From contig CAZEAC010000015.1 of the NCBI GenBank assembly GCA_964510065.1, positions 1 through 64,000 of the forward strand: a stretch of DNA of 64,000 nucleotides, written 5' to 3'. Positions 50,831-60,161 of the stretch are shown here, one piece after another (position 1 is the stretch's first letter; each line of letters starts with the position of its first letter). Source of the stretch: CAZEAC01 sp964510065. GTDB lineage: Bacteria > Bdellovibrionota_C > UBA2361 > CAIXSY01. The notes below the pieces were generated by a model that saw only the letters and a program-made list of their open reading frames with translations, did no database searches and had not been told where the DNA came from. A program made the position numbers and the translations under genes.

Positions 50831-51280
50831 ATGAAGGTTACCCCAACAAAAATCAAACACATGAAAACACTTCCTGAAATACGGGTGTTTCACAGTCGGC
50901 AGTGCAATCTCTCCCTTTCGGTGCAGATGAAGGGAAAGGATTCAACAGTTGTCGAGGCTACTGGTGATGCAGTCACACTTCAAGCTCTTTCACTTTTGCT
51001 TGAAGAAATTGTTCAGGAGCTCGGCCTTGAGGAAAGCAAAGGCCGCTTTATCCAGCTCCCTGAGGAACAGGACATTGATCAGAACACGGCCTGTTTTCGC
51101 TGGTGCGATCGGGCAAAAGTCGGCGCGTCGCGGCCAGAGCTCATGCTCAAGCCGTATTTCGACCCGGCCAACCCCGAAACTCAGCCCGAAGATGCAGTGG
51201 CGATCCTCCCTATCGGGAACTGGAAAGTGACGGAGCTTGCCGGTCTCACTCTGAGCCTGCTTGAAGGCGTTGAAGCTTAA
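50831..51280 (+). CDS. Hypothetical protein
   Basis: 149 residues, mixed alpha/beta, no signal peptide. An N-terminal beta segment (EIRVFHSRQCNLSLSVQMKG) is followed by a helix (AVTLQALSLLLEEIVQEL). No family recognised. Start alternatives: GTG 50810, ATG 50831 (chosen) and ATG 50861. It is 153 bp upstream of the sigma factor on the same strand and may be part of its operon. Confidence 0.5.
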   Translation: MKVTPTKIKHMKTLPEIRVFHSRQCNLSLSVQMKGKDSTVVEATGDAVTLQALSLLLEEIVQELGLEESKGRFIQLPEEQDIDQNTACFRWCDRAKVGASRPELMLKPYFDPANPETQPEDAVAILPIGNWKVTELAGLTLSLLEGVEA

Positions 51281-51433
51281 TTGTCGGTTAGTGCTGTGAC
51301 ACGGTTGAAGGCGGCTTGCTGCTTCTCAACCCTTTTCTATATATATTGTAACAATATAAACCCCAAAACGACTGACCAAGAGACAGCGCGCTTGTACGAG
51401 CAGGTAGAACAGTGCTATCCCAGTATCGACAGT

Positions 51434-52060
51434 ATGGGCTTTCCTTCTGACGATACACCTTCAACGACTCCTAGCGAGCTGCTCAAGCTTTGGGTCGAGG
51501 AGCATTCCGACTACCTGTATCGCTATGCGCTTCGTTATATTCGAAATGAATCAATGGCCGAAGATTTACTGCAGGAAACTTTTTTGGCGGCGCTCGAAGG
51601 AGTCGAGAAATTCGAGGGCCGCTCAAAACCGCGAACCTGGCTCACCGGTATTTTGCGCCACAAGATCCTTGACCGTGTCCGAAAGAATTTTAAGGAAGAG
51701 AAACTTCTTACTGAGCCTGACAAGGACAGCGAGACCCTCGATAAGCTTTTCAACGAGCAGGAACATTGGCTACGAGACACGGGGCCAATGAGTTGGAGCG
51801 GGGATCCGGATGCATTGCTCAGACAAAAACAGTTCTTACAAGCCCTGGAGCATTGCCTTGAAAAGCTCCCGCTCCGAGTTCGCCAGATCTTTTTGCTTCG
51901 CGAACTCGATGGATTGGAGCGCGAAGAGATCAGCGCCGAGCTTTCGCTGTCTTCGACTAATGTCGGCGTTATATTGCATCGCGGACGTCTCGCGCTGCAG
52001 CATTGTCTGCAAAGCACCTGGTTTCTAGGCTCGCCTTCCGAAAAGGAGACAGACAGATGA
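51434..52060 (+). CDS. ECF-type RNA polymerase sigma factor
   Basis: 208 residues, sigma-70 family with region 2 (YRYALRYIRNESMAEDLLQETFLAALEGVEKFEG; RTWLTGILRHKILDRVRK) and region 4 (LEKLPLRVRQIFLLRELDGLEREEISAELSLSSTNVGVILHRGR), and no region 3. The anti-sigma-like gene follows with an ATGA overlap. The frame is open upstream to a TTG at 51281, but the extension is unconserved and Cys-rich; ATG 51434 is chosen without a clear ribosome site. Its regulon is unknown. Confidence 0.87.
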   Translation: MGFPSDDTPSTTPSELLKLWVEEHSDYLYRYALRYIRNESMAEDLLQETFLAALEGVEKFEGRSKPRTWLTGILRHKILDRVRKNFKEEKLLTEPDKDSETLDKLFNEQEHWLRDTGPMSWSGDPDALLRQKQFLQALEHCLEKLPLRVRQIFLLRELDGLEREEISAELSLSSTNVGVILHRGRLALQHCLQSTWFLGSPSEKETDR

Positions 52061-52332
52061 TCTCATGCAAGCGAGCCACCGAGCTAATCTCAAAATCGAT
52101 GGAACAGCCGCTCTCAGTCAAAGAGAACCTCGCGCTTAAAGTTCATCTGTTCATTTGTGAATTTTGCGAGCAGTTTCTTAAGCAGGTTGAACTTCTTCGA
52201 AAGTCCATGCATCATGAGGCCAAGGATGCCGAGGAACCAAGAGAATCGGCAGACCAACGACACCTCCCTGAGGATGTCAAGAAACGCCTGCTTGGTCGGA
52301 TTGCTGAGCGGGATTCGAAACGTTCACAATAG
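52057..52332 (+). CDS. Zinc-finger anti-sigma factor
   Basis: 91 residues. The N-terminal zf-HC2-like zinc-binding anti-sigma domain has C4 (ISCKRATE) and the H-x3-C-x2-C element in VHLFICEFC. No membrane segment follows, so it would be a soluble, redox- or zinc-responsive inhibitor of the adjacent sigma factor (as RsrA or ChrR-like proteins); that role is inferred from gene order. AAGGAG is about 9 nt upstream and the ATGA overlap with the sigma gene indicates coupling. Confidence 0.82.
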   Translation: MISCKRATELISKSMEQPLSVKENLALKVHLFICEFCEQFLKQVELLRKSMHHEAKDAEEPRESADQRHLPEDVKKRLLGRIAERDSKRSQ

Positions 52333-52335
52333 TTT

Positions 52336-53202
52336 CTATTTTTGGTGACTTCTCGGCCCCTTGGTCTGCTGCGGTTCAAAGACCAGCTTAAGAAGCGCTA
52401 CAATTATTACGCTCACGATAACTAACAAGAACCAGGAGCTTAAAATTTGAATCTTCACTGCCGACCAACCGGCGTGCTGGTGCGGATAACGCCAAGCCCC
52501 AAGAAAGGTACCGATGTTTTCGGCCAGCCAGATAAAAAAAGCGATTAGAAGGAAACTCAACATCATCGGCATGCGGCGCCAACGATCATTAGTATTAAAG
52601 TAAACATAGGTATTGCGGAAAACCCAAAAAAGAAGCACCAGCAGAATAGGTCGAATGTCGCGAATGTAGGCATTACTAAAAAAGTTTCCGTAAATCGCAA
52701 CGGCAAAACAGACATTACTGGGAAGCGTGGGCCACTTTTCCAGATACAAATCCATATTTCGCCAAGCCTGACATATATAACTTGCAACACTTGCGTACAT
52801 AAAACCGCTATAGAGCGGCACACCGGCTAACTTGCTCCAGCCGTGGTCCGGATACGACCATGAGCCGTGCGCAACCTTGAATATCTCCATGCAGATCCCC
52901 ATCGCATGAAAAAAACAGATCACAACAAGCTCGCGCTTGCTTTCAAGTCCGACAAAATACATGAAGACCTGCATCGCAAGGCACGCAATCAACAAGAAAT
53001 CGTAGCGCGAGATACCAGGCACTTCGATCAACCTTGTCAGCGCCAACATTCCGAAGACAAACACCGGAAAAATGCAGGAGATGGCTTCTTTATAGCCAAA
53101 GGCAAATAGCTCTCTTAAAAACTTCGCGGGCTGCTTCTCTGCTTCTCTGTAGCGAAGAATCCCAAGTATTATATGGTGAAGCGATTGAATCGACGACTTC
53201 AT
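52336..53202 (-). CDS. DUF817 family membrane protein
   Basis: 288 residues with about eight hydrophobic segments. Family-like stretches: HGSWSYPDHGWSKLAGVPLYSGFMYASV and FLGAWRYPHQHAGWSAVKIQILSSWFLLV. DUF817 proteins are widespread inner-membrane proteins of unknown role. It is convergent with the anti-sigma gene (3 bp between stops). Confidence 0.8.
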   Translation of the reverse strand: MKSSIQSLHHIILGILRYREAEKQPAKFLRELFAFGYKEAISCIFPVFVFGMLALTRLIEVPGISRYDFLLIACLAMQVFMYFVGLESKRELVVICFFHAMGICMEIFKVAHGSWSYPDHGWSKLAGVPLYSGFMYASVASYICQAWRNMDLYLEKWPTLPSNVCFAVAIYGNFFSNAYIRDIRPILLVLLFWVFRNTYVYFNTNDRWRRMPMMLSFLLIAFFIWLAENIGTFLGAWRYPHQHAGWSAVKIQILSSWFLLVIVSVIIVALLKLVFEPQQTKGPRSHQK

Positions 53203-53226
53203 GTTATCTACAATGTCGTTGGATTT

Positions 53227-55011
53227 TCAGTTTTTCTTGAGATTGCTCGCGGTCGCGCGCATACCTTTGTTTTGGTAGCGAAGCTGGATCGCGACACCTA
53301 GTATCGAAATTACAGCCAATCCCGCCAGATACCGTGGTTCCGAGCATCCGATAAGTATGGCGGCGGAAAGAGTGCTCTCGCCCACGATCGCCCAAAGCAG
53401 GTTACGTGTAAAAAAAGCCCGGGTACGTTCTAGCATCGTTGGTTTTCGAAAATCCCAGTTCGGCTGCTCAACCCTTATCGGCACGTAGCGCCCGATAATT
53501 CGACCCTGCGGGTAGGCATACTCGAAGGGCTCAAGTGGAGCCCCAAATGAATCGAGATATTGCCGGCGCGAGCAATCAACGTAGCGAAGCTTCGTCGAGA
53601 TAACTTCCGCGGATGTGCTTGCAACATAACGTACAAACTTTGCTGGCATCTGATTATGCACGTATTGGTTGTAAATCACGGCGCGAAATCCCGCGACTCG
53701 AGCAAAATCTTCGATTCCCTGCTTTATTACTCGAGGATTTCCAGCGCTCGATCCTTCGACCCCATCGACATACAAAATAGCATGCTCAGCGCCACTTCGA
53801 TCATGAGCTATCGCCGCCGCAATGCGCGCACGCACTACCCTTCCACGCTCGATCGAGAAATCGAGAGCAGAAATACCCTTACTGTTGAGATAGCCAAAGG
53901 TCCCTAACCTTCCTTTAGAGCCGCGCCCGAGCCACTTCACACCGCGAAGCGAAGCCGAACTGTAGAACTCCTCTTGGTGCGTCAGATCAACCCAGGGATC
54001 ACGGCTCCAAATCCGAGCTTCAAATTCGCCGGCCGCGACTTTCTCTCCAATACCTTTATACGCCTCAATCGCGCCAGCAAGGTAACGCTCACCCTCGCTG
54101 CCCGCACGAACTGCGCTTCTCTTTAGCTCGAGAAGCAGTTCATAGCCGCGTTCCTCGGTGAGCGTTCCCGCGCGAAGCCGTGCCAGGTCGCCAGTGAATT
54201 GATCCACAAAGTCAGTTACCGACTTTTTTCCTTTGGCGAGATCTTTTGCGTAAATGCCTTCATAATATTTCCTGCGTTGAAGATCTTTCCGCCCAAGGAA
54301 CTCACGCAACACGCGCCCGACAAATTGAAGTTTGCTTTCCGGTTCGAGCTGCTGCCAATTCTTGCCACTATACGAGTAACGTGCTCGATACTCCGGATTA
54401 TCCCAATGCGCATTAATCCCAAGTGATCGAAGTTTTTCGACCGTGGCGCAGCTTTGAGGTTGTCCGTCATGCCACGCGCGAAAGTCTTGCCGGCGCAGCA
54501 TCAATGCAAGTTCTCGTTCGATAAGTGGGGTCATTGGATATATTAGGTAACGCTGCAGCATCGTCGAAAAATATGCGGCGACAAACATGAAATTGGCCAC
54601 TCCCGCGGTGAAAAGCGCGGCGTTCGCTACCCTTCCAAGCGACTCGAACATAGAGGAGATCTCGGTGTGGAAGGCATAATTCGCGAAAGTCGCAGCGCAT
54701 GCGATTGAACATCCAACGGCTATTGTTTTCCCAAAAAGTGGCGCCATGTGCCTGTCCTCGGCACGTGCAAGCTCCTTTTGGTCTAGTGATGGCGGATCGA
54801 TCTTGCGCGCTCCTATCCAATGTTGACGAAGCTCGGGGAATCCCTTCAATGCCATCTTTTCGTCAATCTCAGCAAGAGAAAGCACGGACGCAGGATTTTC
54901 CCTTGGCACTTCCGGAAGCGCAGAAATATCGAGGCTAGTTCGGATTATGCCCGCCACACTACCAGGTGTGGGCGACTTCGCCCCTTCCGGTGTATTTTCC
55001 AGAGCTCCCAT
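53227..55011 (-). CDS. Large unknown membrane-associated protein
   Basis: 594 residues. About four hydrophobic segments: two around 95-165 and two at the C-terminus (about 540-580). The cytosolic region between contains helices (about 165-320) and an alpha/beta stretch at about 350-500 with ISALDFSIERGRVVRARIAAAIAHD, AILYVDGVEGSSAGNPRVIK and RAVIYNQYVHNQMPAKFVRYV, which looks like an acyltransferase (GNAT-like) fold, but the family is not recognised. It is downstream of two large helical genes in the same direction. Function unknown. Confidence 0.7.
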   Translation of the reverse strand: MGALENTPEGAKSPTPGSVAGIIRTSLDISALPEVPRENPASVLSLAEIDEKMALKGFPELRQHWIGARKIDPPSLDQKELARAEDRHMAPLFGKTIAVGCSIACAATFANYAFHTEISSMFESLGRVANAALFTAGVANFMFVAAYFSTMLQRYLIYPMTPLIERELALMLRRQDFRAWHDGQPQSCATVEKLRSLGINAHWDNPEYRARYSYSGKNWQQLEPESKLQFVGRVLREFLGRKDLQRRKYYEGIYAKDLAKGKKSVTDFVDQFTGDLARLRAGTLTEERGYELLLELKRSAVRAGSEGERYLAGAIEAYKGIGEKVAAGEFEARIWSRDPWVDLTHQEEFYSSASLRGVKWLGRGSKGRLGTFGYLNSKGISALDFSIERGRVVRARIAAAIAHDRSGAEHAILYVDGVEGSSAGNPRVIKQGIEDFARVAGFRAVIYNQYVHNQMPAKFVRYVASTSAEVISTKLRYVDCSRRQYLDSFGAPLEPFEYAYPQGRIIGRYVPIRVEQPNWDFRKPTMLERTRAFFTRNLLWAIVGESTLSAAILIGCSEPRYLAGLAVISILGVAIQLRYQNKGMRATASNLKKN

Positions 55012-55175
55012 CGCTTCGCCAATGATCGTGATACTCTTCGATCAAGGTAGAGCTAGTCTCTACTCTAACAAAACAGTTCTTTCGGCCATTGGCTCGCAAA
55101 TATCATGAGGGCTCGTGTACGCTGCGTGGAAAGCCGAAGGAACTCGAGACTGCCGAAGCCGGGAAAGGGTCCGAG

Positions 55176-56846
55176 TTAGCGTTTGGGAAGCATAAGACAT
55201 AGATCTTCCCAACGCATGTTCGCGTCGAGTTTATGCGCTGGTATTGGATAGCGTTTCTTCAAAAAACGTTCCTCTAAATCTTTGAGAGTAAGTGCACTCG
55301 GATATTTTTCTAAAACTCGCTTCGCGCGATCATATTCACCGAGCTCGGAGTACGCCGTCACCGCAATAATGACCCAGCGCCGAATCTCTTTCCACGCGGG
55401 AAACTTTCCAAGCTTCTCGACCGAGCGGTCGAGCTCACTCAGTATCGCAGCGTGCGCTGCTGAGATATCTCGACATGTGGAGAAGCAAACATTCTGAAGT
55501 ACCGCGAGCCATACGAAATCTGTTGCACACGTCCGGCTCGCCTCGTGAGCCTCGATCTTTTCAAGATCATCTTTTACTGCTTTCAGGTCATACGAGAGAT
55601 GCCCGCGCGGAAGCGCACGAAGAGCGGGGACAAGAAAATCTTCCATGTACTTTCGAGCCTCTTCAAACCGGCCATGTTCGATAAGAGCACACGCCCTGTC
55701 GAGGAGGTATCCTGAGACAGCTTCATTATAGCTGCTGCGAGTGAACTCATAAACTCCTCGCGCTTTCGTATCGCGATGTTCGAGAGATATCTCCGGTGCC
55801 TGTGGAAATAGACCCGGATCCGCTCGTCCTCGTTTCCAGCTCCTCACCAAATGTCGTAAAGGGTCCTGCACAAGAGGGGCCCCACTCTCAAAGCTCTCAT
55901 ACACGCTATTTTTCCAATACTCTGCCAGCACCCAATTTGCCTGTTCAATTTTTCCACAAGCGTCGAGGCTGTTAATCAATGGAACGATTGTTTCCGGCTT
56001 ATGAGTTGTTTGTTCACGATCATCCCGGCCAGGACTAGGATTGGGGGTACTAAGGATATGAGCCACCTGCTCTTTGGCGAAATCATCGGCTGCTGCATGA
56101 AAGGCCAAGAGTGCTAGCCTTGCGCGAAGCTTGAGGTTTAAAAGGTCTTGAGAGCTACAACTTCCAAGAAACATTTCAGCATCGCGGATAGAACCAATGA
56201 ATTCTTGACCATTTTCCATTGCATGTTCGGCTCGACAGGCACAAATGCGGGCCAGCACTAAATTGACGTTTGGTGTACCCTGCCAGCCGTCATTTCGATG
56301 GCGGTATAGCTTCTCAATAAGCTTTGAAACCTCCGAGCTTCGTCCCGCTATTTCGAGCTGCAACAGAAGTTCCGGGAGCGCACCAGCAGCCAGACATGCC
56401 TTTGACCAGTCGACAAGCTCCTCATTGGTCGCTCGTAGAGCAAGAACCAGAATTTCATCTTTCATGCCGAATGTCTTGAGGAGCGTCAACGCATTTCTGA
56501 TCTCACTTTCTCCTAGAGAGGCAATTGATCGGTTTTGCAGGTAGCTCCACAGCTCGGCACAAAGAAGTTCTTTTCCAAAATCATCCACTTGCAAAAAGGT
56601 TTCAAGGAGGAGAGTAACGCCAAAGTCGCGATATCCTGTGACGGCCTCTTTGACAACTTCTGGGATCGCGTCCGGCCCTGAGATGGCGCGAATCACGCGC
56701 TCCTCGCAAAAACCAACTCCTGCGCCGTTTTGCACAAGCTGCGAGACGAAGGTCTGTTTTAGCTGCGCACGGCAATCAGCTGAATCAGGCTTCGGCTGAG
56801 TCACCTGTTTGAGGGTACTCATGATCCGTGAGACCTGCGTTTTCAT
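55176..56846 (-). CDS. Large helical (TPR-like) protein
   Basis: 556 residues, almost all helical, cytosolic. Paired helices with the spacing of TPR/SEL-like repeats (for example RFEEARKYMEDFLVPAL, ELGEYDRAKRVLEKYPSAL). No catalytic motif. Its start overlaps the preceding helical gene by 4 bp, so the pair is translationally coupled and likely works as a complex. Function unknown. Confidence 0.7.
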   Translation of the reverse strand: MKTQVSRIMSTLKQVTQPKPDSADCRAQLKQTFVSQLVQNGAGVGFCEERVIRAISGPDAIPEVVKEAVTGYRDFGVTLLLETFLQVDDFGKELLCAELWSYLQNRSIASLGESEIRNALTLLKTFGMKDEILVLALRATNEELVDWSKACLAAGALPELLLQLEIAGRSSEVSKLIEKLYRHRNDGWQGTPNVNLVLARICACRAEHAMENGQEFIGSIRDAEMFLGSCSSQDLLNLKLRARLALLAFHAAADDFAKEQVAHILSTPNPSPGRDDREQTTHKPETIVPLINSLDACGKIEQANWVLAEYWKNSVYESFESGAPLVQDPLRHLVRSWKRGRADPGLFPQAPEISLEHRDTKARGVYEFTRSSYNEAVSGYLLDRACALIEHGRFEEARKYMEDFLVPALRALPRGHLSYDLKAVKDDLEKIEAHEASRTCATDFVWLAVLQNVCFSTCRDISAAHAAILSELDRSVEKLGKFPAWKEIRRWVIIAVTAYSELGEYDRAKRVLEKYPSALTLKDLEERFLKKRYPIPAHKLDANMRWEDLCLMLPKR

Positions 56847-57979
56847 GGAAGCTCCTCGAGCTCAAGGAGCTTATGATAGGTACCCTGTGGAACAACGCTT
56901 CTGTCGTCAGGCTCTCCGGACTTGATCACTCGCAGCGCGTTTTCTCCGTAGAATTCCCGCAGATTGTTTCGTGCTTCGGCAAGTGCTGCTGCTCGTAGGC
57001 CACGGTACGGCTTGTCTCGACACCATTCGGCAATTCCCAAATACGCAACTGAGTAGTCAATTTTTTTTACTCCCTCATCTATAAATTTTTGACGAAGTTT
57101 CTTAAGTTCGACAAAACCTAGCTCCGCCAACTCTCCCGAGGTGAGCTTCGAAATAAAGCCGTTACTTGGCGTAAAATAGAAGAGGTGTTGCTCGCCAAGA
57201 CTTGAGGGGAACCAGCGCGATTCATGGTTTCTTGCCGAAATTTTCTTTATGCAATCAAACAGATGTACGATTAGCTCTTTCGCTTGTTCAATGTTGCCAT
57301 GATTAACAAGCTTTTCCAGGTACTGCGGAAAGATCTCGTAATGAAACTTATCAGTTTTTTGGTAGTCTAAGGAGCCTGTCTCAGAAAGGATTGTAATCAA
57401 TCGCTTCATAGCCGCAATTGATTGAGGCCGATAGACGTTCCAAAGCAACTTCGATAGCTCACATAGAAATTCAAAACTTTGATCTGCGCACCACAACGTT
57501 GGATCAAAATGTTCGAGAGCGCGTTTATACTCTGCATGTGCCTTAGACAGATCGCGGTGCTCAGCTCGCAAATGATATTCAAAAGCGCGAAGATGCAAGT
57601 TCGAAAGCACGACGCGGACTTGTGGGTCATATATCCCAGCCGCATATCCCAAAAGTCGTTCCACAAAGCTGCCCAACGCGTCCAAGTTTCCCGCTGAGTG
57701 TTCAAGATAGCGCGATGCGATCTCAGGGAGAAAAGAGAGCGTGTACCGTAGCTGCACCGGAGAATTCGAGACAGCCTGTGCCTCACGGCTAAGAATTGTA
57801 TCAACTGCGGCGAAGTCGCCCGCATCGGCCGCGGCACGAATCTCGTTCCGCAGCGCGGCGAGCGAATCTTGGCGCGGGTATCGTAGAGCGTAAGTCTGAT
57901 GCGCCTTTTGCAAGGCGGCAAGGCTCGGTGTCTCGAAACAGGGCGAATCCAGCTTAGGGAGAGTGCTTTGTGACCACAT
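56843..57979 (-). CDS. Helical (TPR-like) protein, partner of the downstream gene
   Basis: 378 residues, helical, cytosolic, with TPR-like stretches (LRNEIRAAADAGDFAAVDTILSREAQA; VNHGNIEQAKELIVHLFDCIKK). It overlaps the next gene by 4 bp. No clear ribosome site precedes ATG 57979. Function unknown. Confidence 0.68.
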   Translation of the reverse strand: MWSQSTLPKLDSPCFETPSLAALQKAHQTYALRYPRQDSLAALRNEIRAAADAGDFAAVDTILSREAQAVSNSPVQLRYTLSFLPEIASRYLEHSAGNLDALGSFVERLLGYAAGIYDPQVRVVLSNLHLRAFEYHLRAEHRDLSKAHAEYKRALEHFDPTLWCADQSFEFLCELSKLLWNVYRPQSIAAMKRLITILSETGSLDYQKTDKFHYEIFPQYLEKLVNHGNIEQAKELIVHLFDCIKKISARNHESRWFPSSLGEQHLFYFTPSNGFISKLTSGELAELGFVELKKLRQKFIDEGVKKIDYSVAYLGIAEWCRDKPYRGLRAAALAEARNNLREFYGENALRVIKSGEPDDRSVVPQGTYHKLLELEELP

Positions 57980-58323
57980 CTGTTCGCGGTTCTATCGTGG
58001 CTGGTTACTACGCTCTAGCAGCTGTGAATGTATGCAAAGTAGCGGCCGCAAGATGTTAATTCGTACAAATACGGAGCCCTTCCTGACGCAACACGAAGCT
58101 GGACTTCGCACAGCTTCCCGCTAGGGAGTCCAGGCAGAAGGTCTACGAAAAAATCCTAGTCCCCCTCCGGAACTTTCATAATTACCTGACGTATTCAGCA
58201 GGTTATCAAACCGTTTTTTTGATCCTACGAGAAGATCGGGGTCAATTTATCTTGCTGTGACGCCGATTATCTACAGTGAGTGGGCAAAGCCTGTCCTCGG
58301 TCGCAACGCACGGGATAGCAGAC
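57980..58323. other. Divergent spacer without visible gene
   Basis: About 340 bp between the helical-protein pair and the cyclic-nucleotide-binding gene. It must hold both promoters. Only weak inverted repeats are visible, and no frame looks coding. Confidence 0.4.
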
Positions 58324-59070
58324 ATGTATTCAGCAGCGGAACAAACAACCGACTTTCAATCAACTGATGAGCTATGCAAAGAGCTCGTCTCGAGAATCAT
58401 ATCTAAAGTTGAACCGCGCCATAATGGGTTGCTAATTCCCGCGAACCGTCCTCTTGATACCAGCTCTTCTATCTATTTTCTTAAAGAAGGATCTATCTCG
58501 TATTTGCGTGGAGGAAAAATTCTCTTTTACTTTGAAGACGGTGACCTTGTCGGCCTTGAAGAGCGTGACCTTTCGGAAGATGCACAGCTACTTTCGCCCT
58601 TTGCGGTCATTGTTGATGAGTACGATAGAAGCGATTTTGTGCGGCAGCTTGGAAACGACCTGGAACTCCAAGCGCTTTGGAACACCTACCTCTCAAAACA
58701 GCTCAATCTCTATGCTTCAATGATTAGTTCACTGTATCGCAATGTGGTCGAGATTGAGCCCACGATCAAACATTTCTGGGCCAATGAATCGATCTTCATC
58801 GAGGGCAGCTTTCAGGACGAGATCTTTACCCTTGTGAAAGGACGCGCCGATGTTGTTGTCAACGGAACAAAGGTTGGCGAACTCGAGCCGGACGATGTAT
58901 TCGGCGCGTATTCGGTGCTTTCGGGCACTCCCCGCGCGGCAAGTGTAGTAGCGACTGAAAAATGTCTCGCGCTTTCGCTTCCGCGACTAGACTTCCTGAC
59001 AATGCTGCGAATTAAACCGCTGAATTTCCTAAAAGCGTTCGAAGTCGGTAGCAAATCTATTGTGCTTTAG
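58324..59070 (+). CDS. Protein with two degenerate cyclic-nucleotide-binding domains
   Basis: 248 residues. The first half (about 20-120) looks like a worn CNB domain (SIYFLKEGSISYLRGGKILFYFEDGDLVGLEERDLSE). The second (about 145-240) is clearer (SIFIEGSFQDEIFTLVKGRADVVVNGTKVGELEPDDVFGAYSVLSGTPRAASVVATEKC). The usual FGE-(x)n-RxA nucleotide clamp reads FGAYSVLSGTPRAAS, so the Glu is replaced by Ala and nucleotide binding is doubtful. There is no DNA-binding helix-turn-helix, so it is not a CRP/FNR regulator. GTG 58276 is the alternative start; ATG 58324 has GGGA 8 nt upstream. Confidence 0.75.
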   Translation: MYSAAEQTTDFQSTDELCKELVSRIISKVEPRHNGLLIPANRPLDTSSSIYFLKEGSISYLRGGKILFYFEDGDLVGLEERDLSEDAQLLSPFAVIVDEYDRSDFVRQLGNDLELQALWNTYLSKQLNLYASMISSLYRNVVEIEPTIKHFWANESIFIEGSFQDEIFTLVKGRADVVVNGTKVGELEPDDVFGAYSVLSGTPRAASVVATEKCLALSLPRLDFLTMLRIKPLNFLKAFEVGSKSIVL

Positions 59071-59906
59071 CCAGCAATTACCGCGCATGCACCTGCAAAA
59101 CACAAAACGACAGAGGCACTTCTTCGCGCGAATCTCCTATACATGCGCATAACCAACACTTCGATTACAATTACCAATATTATCCCGCTCTGGAAGATTG
59201 CCTCTGTAACGGTAAGCATCCCATGCTTATAGGCAGCTACCGCGGTCGAAAAAGATATTGCCGAGAGAACAGGAACAATAGCAACCAACACAGGGCTCGT
59301 CGTGAAGATTGTGCGCCAGGAAGCTCGCGATCTTCTCGACATCCAAAGATAAAAAAGTCCTGGGAGAAAGTACCCGCTCAGCACGATTGCAGCATGACCT
59401 ACGCCGCTCTCCGCGAGCCATTTGTTAAGGATCACGCCAAGAGCGGTCAGTACCGCCGCAGCGAGGCGATAGCGCGCTCCGCGCCATGAAACAGCGCCAT
59501 CCCACGTCTCAAGGACAATCCCGCTGATAATCGCAGTGAAACCAATTATTTTTACTGCACTTACACTCTCTCCGAACAGCCCAATTCCCGCGACCATAGT
59601 GACGATAAAAGTTAAAGTTCCAAAGATCTCGCCGCTCGAAGCGTTGAGGTTTTCATACGAGCGCATTTCCAGAATAGACGCGAATATCCAGAGGCCCGCA
59701 TTCAGAACAAGTAGCAGCGATGCAATAAGATCGAGTCTATAAAGTGTCGAAAGGTCTAGTATTGGGATAAGTAAAATGCCCGCCACGAGGTAGAGATAAG
59801 CAAGAAATACCAGCTGATTTACGCCATCGGTAACTACTCGAGCGAGGATTACTCGCATCGGCGAAGCAGCGGCAATTGATATAAAAGCTAATAAAACCGG
59901 CGACAT
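59067..59906 (-). CDS. EamA/DMT-type transporter
   Basis: 279 residues with ten hydrophobic segments in two halves of five, the layout of drug/metabolite transporters. LNASSGEIFGTLTFIVTMVAGIGLFGESVSAVKIIGFTAIISGIVLE is the end of the first half, and VTEAIFQSGIILVIVIEVLVMR recalls the second. Substrate unknown. It is convergent with the CNB gene (4-bp overlap). Confidence 0.8.
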   Translation of the reverse strand: MSPVLLAFISIAAASPMRVILARVVTDGVNQLVFLAYLYLVAGILLIPILDLSTLYRLDLIASLLLVLNAGLWIFASILEMRSYENLNASSGEIFGTLTFIVTMVAGIGLFGESVSAVKIIGFTAIISGIVLETWDGAVSWRGARYRLAAAVLTALGVILNKWLAESGVGHAAIVLSGYFLPGLFYLWMSRRSRASWRTIFTTSPVLVAIVPVLSAISFSTAVAAYKHGMLTVTEAIFQSGIILVIVIEVLVMRMYRRFARRSASVVLCFAGACAVIAG

Positions 59907-60043
59907 CGAAATTCCAAAGAGCGTGCATTGAAGGCCACTTCAACGCCCATAACCGAACTACAAACTCCGATCTCAATTTCAGCAGCTTACGCTCCATACG
60001 AGTTATTACTATTCATCTCAGGCTGAGACCTTGGGCCTCTTTG

Positions 60044-60118
60044 TGGACACCCAAAGAAAGCATGACAAATTCCTGAGGGCTATTAACGAGTTAGCTCACC
60101 CAAGAGTATGGGTGTCCA
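60044..60118. repeat. Small inverted repeat upstream of the hydrolase gene
   Basis: TGGACACCCA (60044-60053) and TGGGTGTCCA (60109-60118) are perfect 10-bp complements, 55 bp apart. It sits in the divergent spacer between the EamA and hydrolase genes and could be a regulatory site. Confidence 0.45.
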
Positions 60119-60161
60119 AGATCCTTTCCAATTTGCTTCGATTCTGCGCATCTAAATTCCT

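Noticed and set aside
50604..50834. Frame of 76 codons in the spacer before the hypothetical gene at 50831
   Set aside because: It is made largely of hairpin arms, is Arg/Ser-rich and has no homologous pattern.
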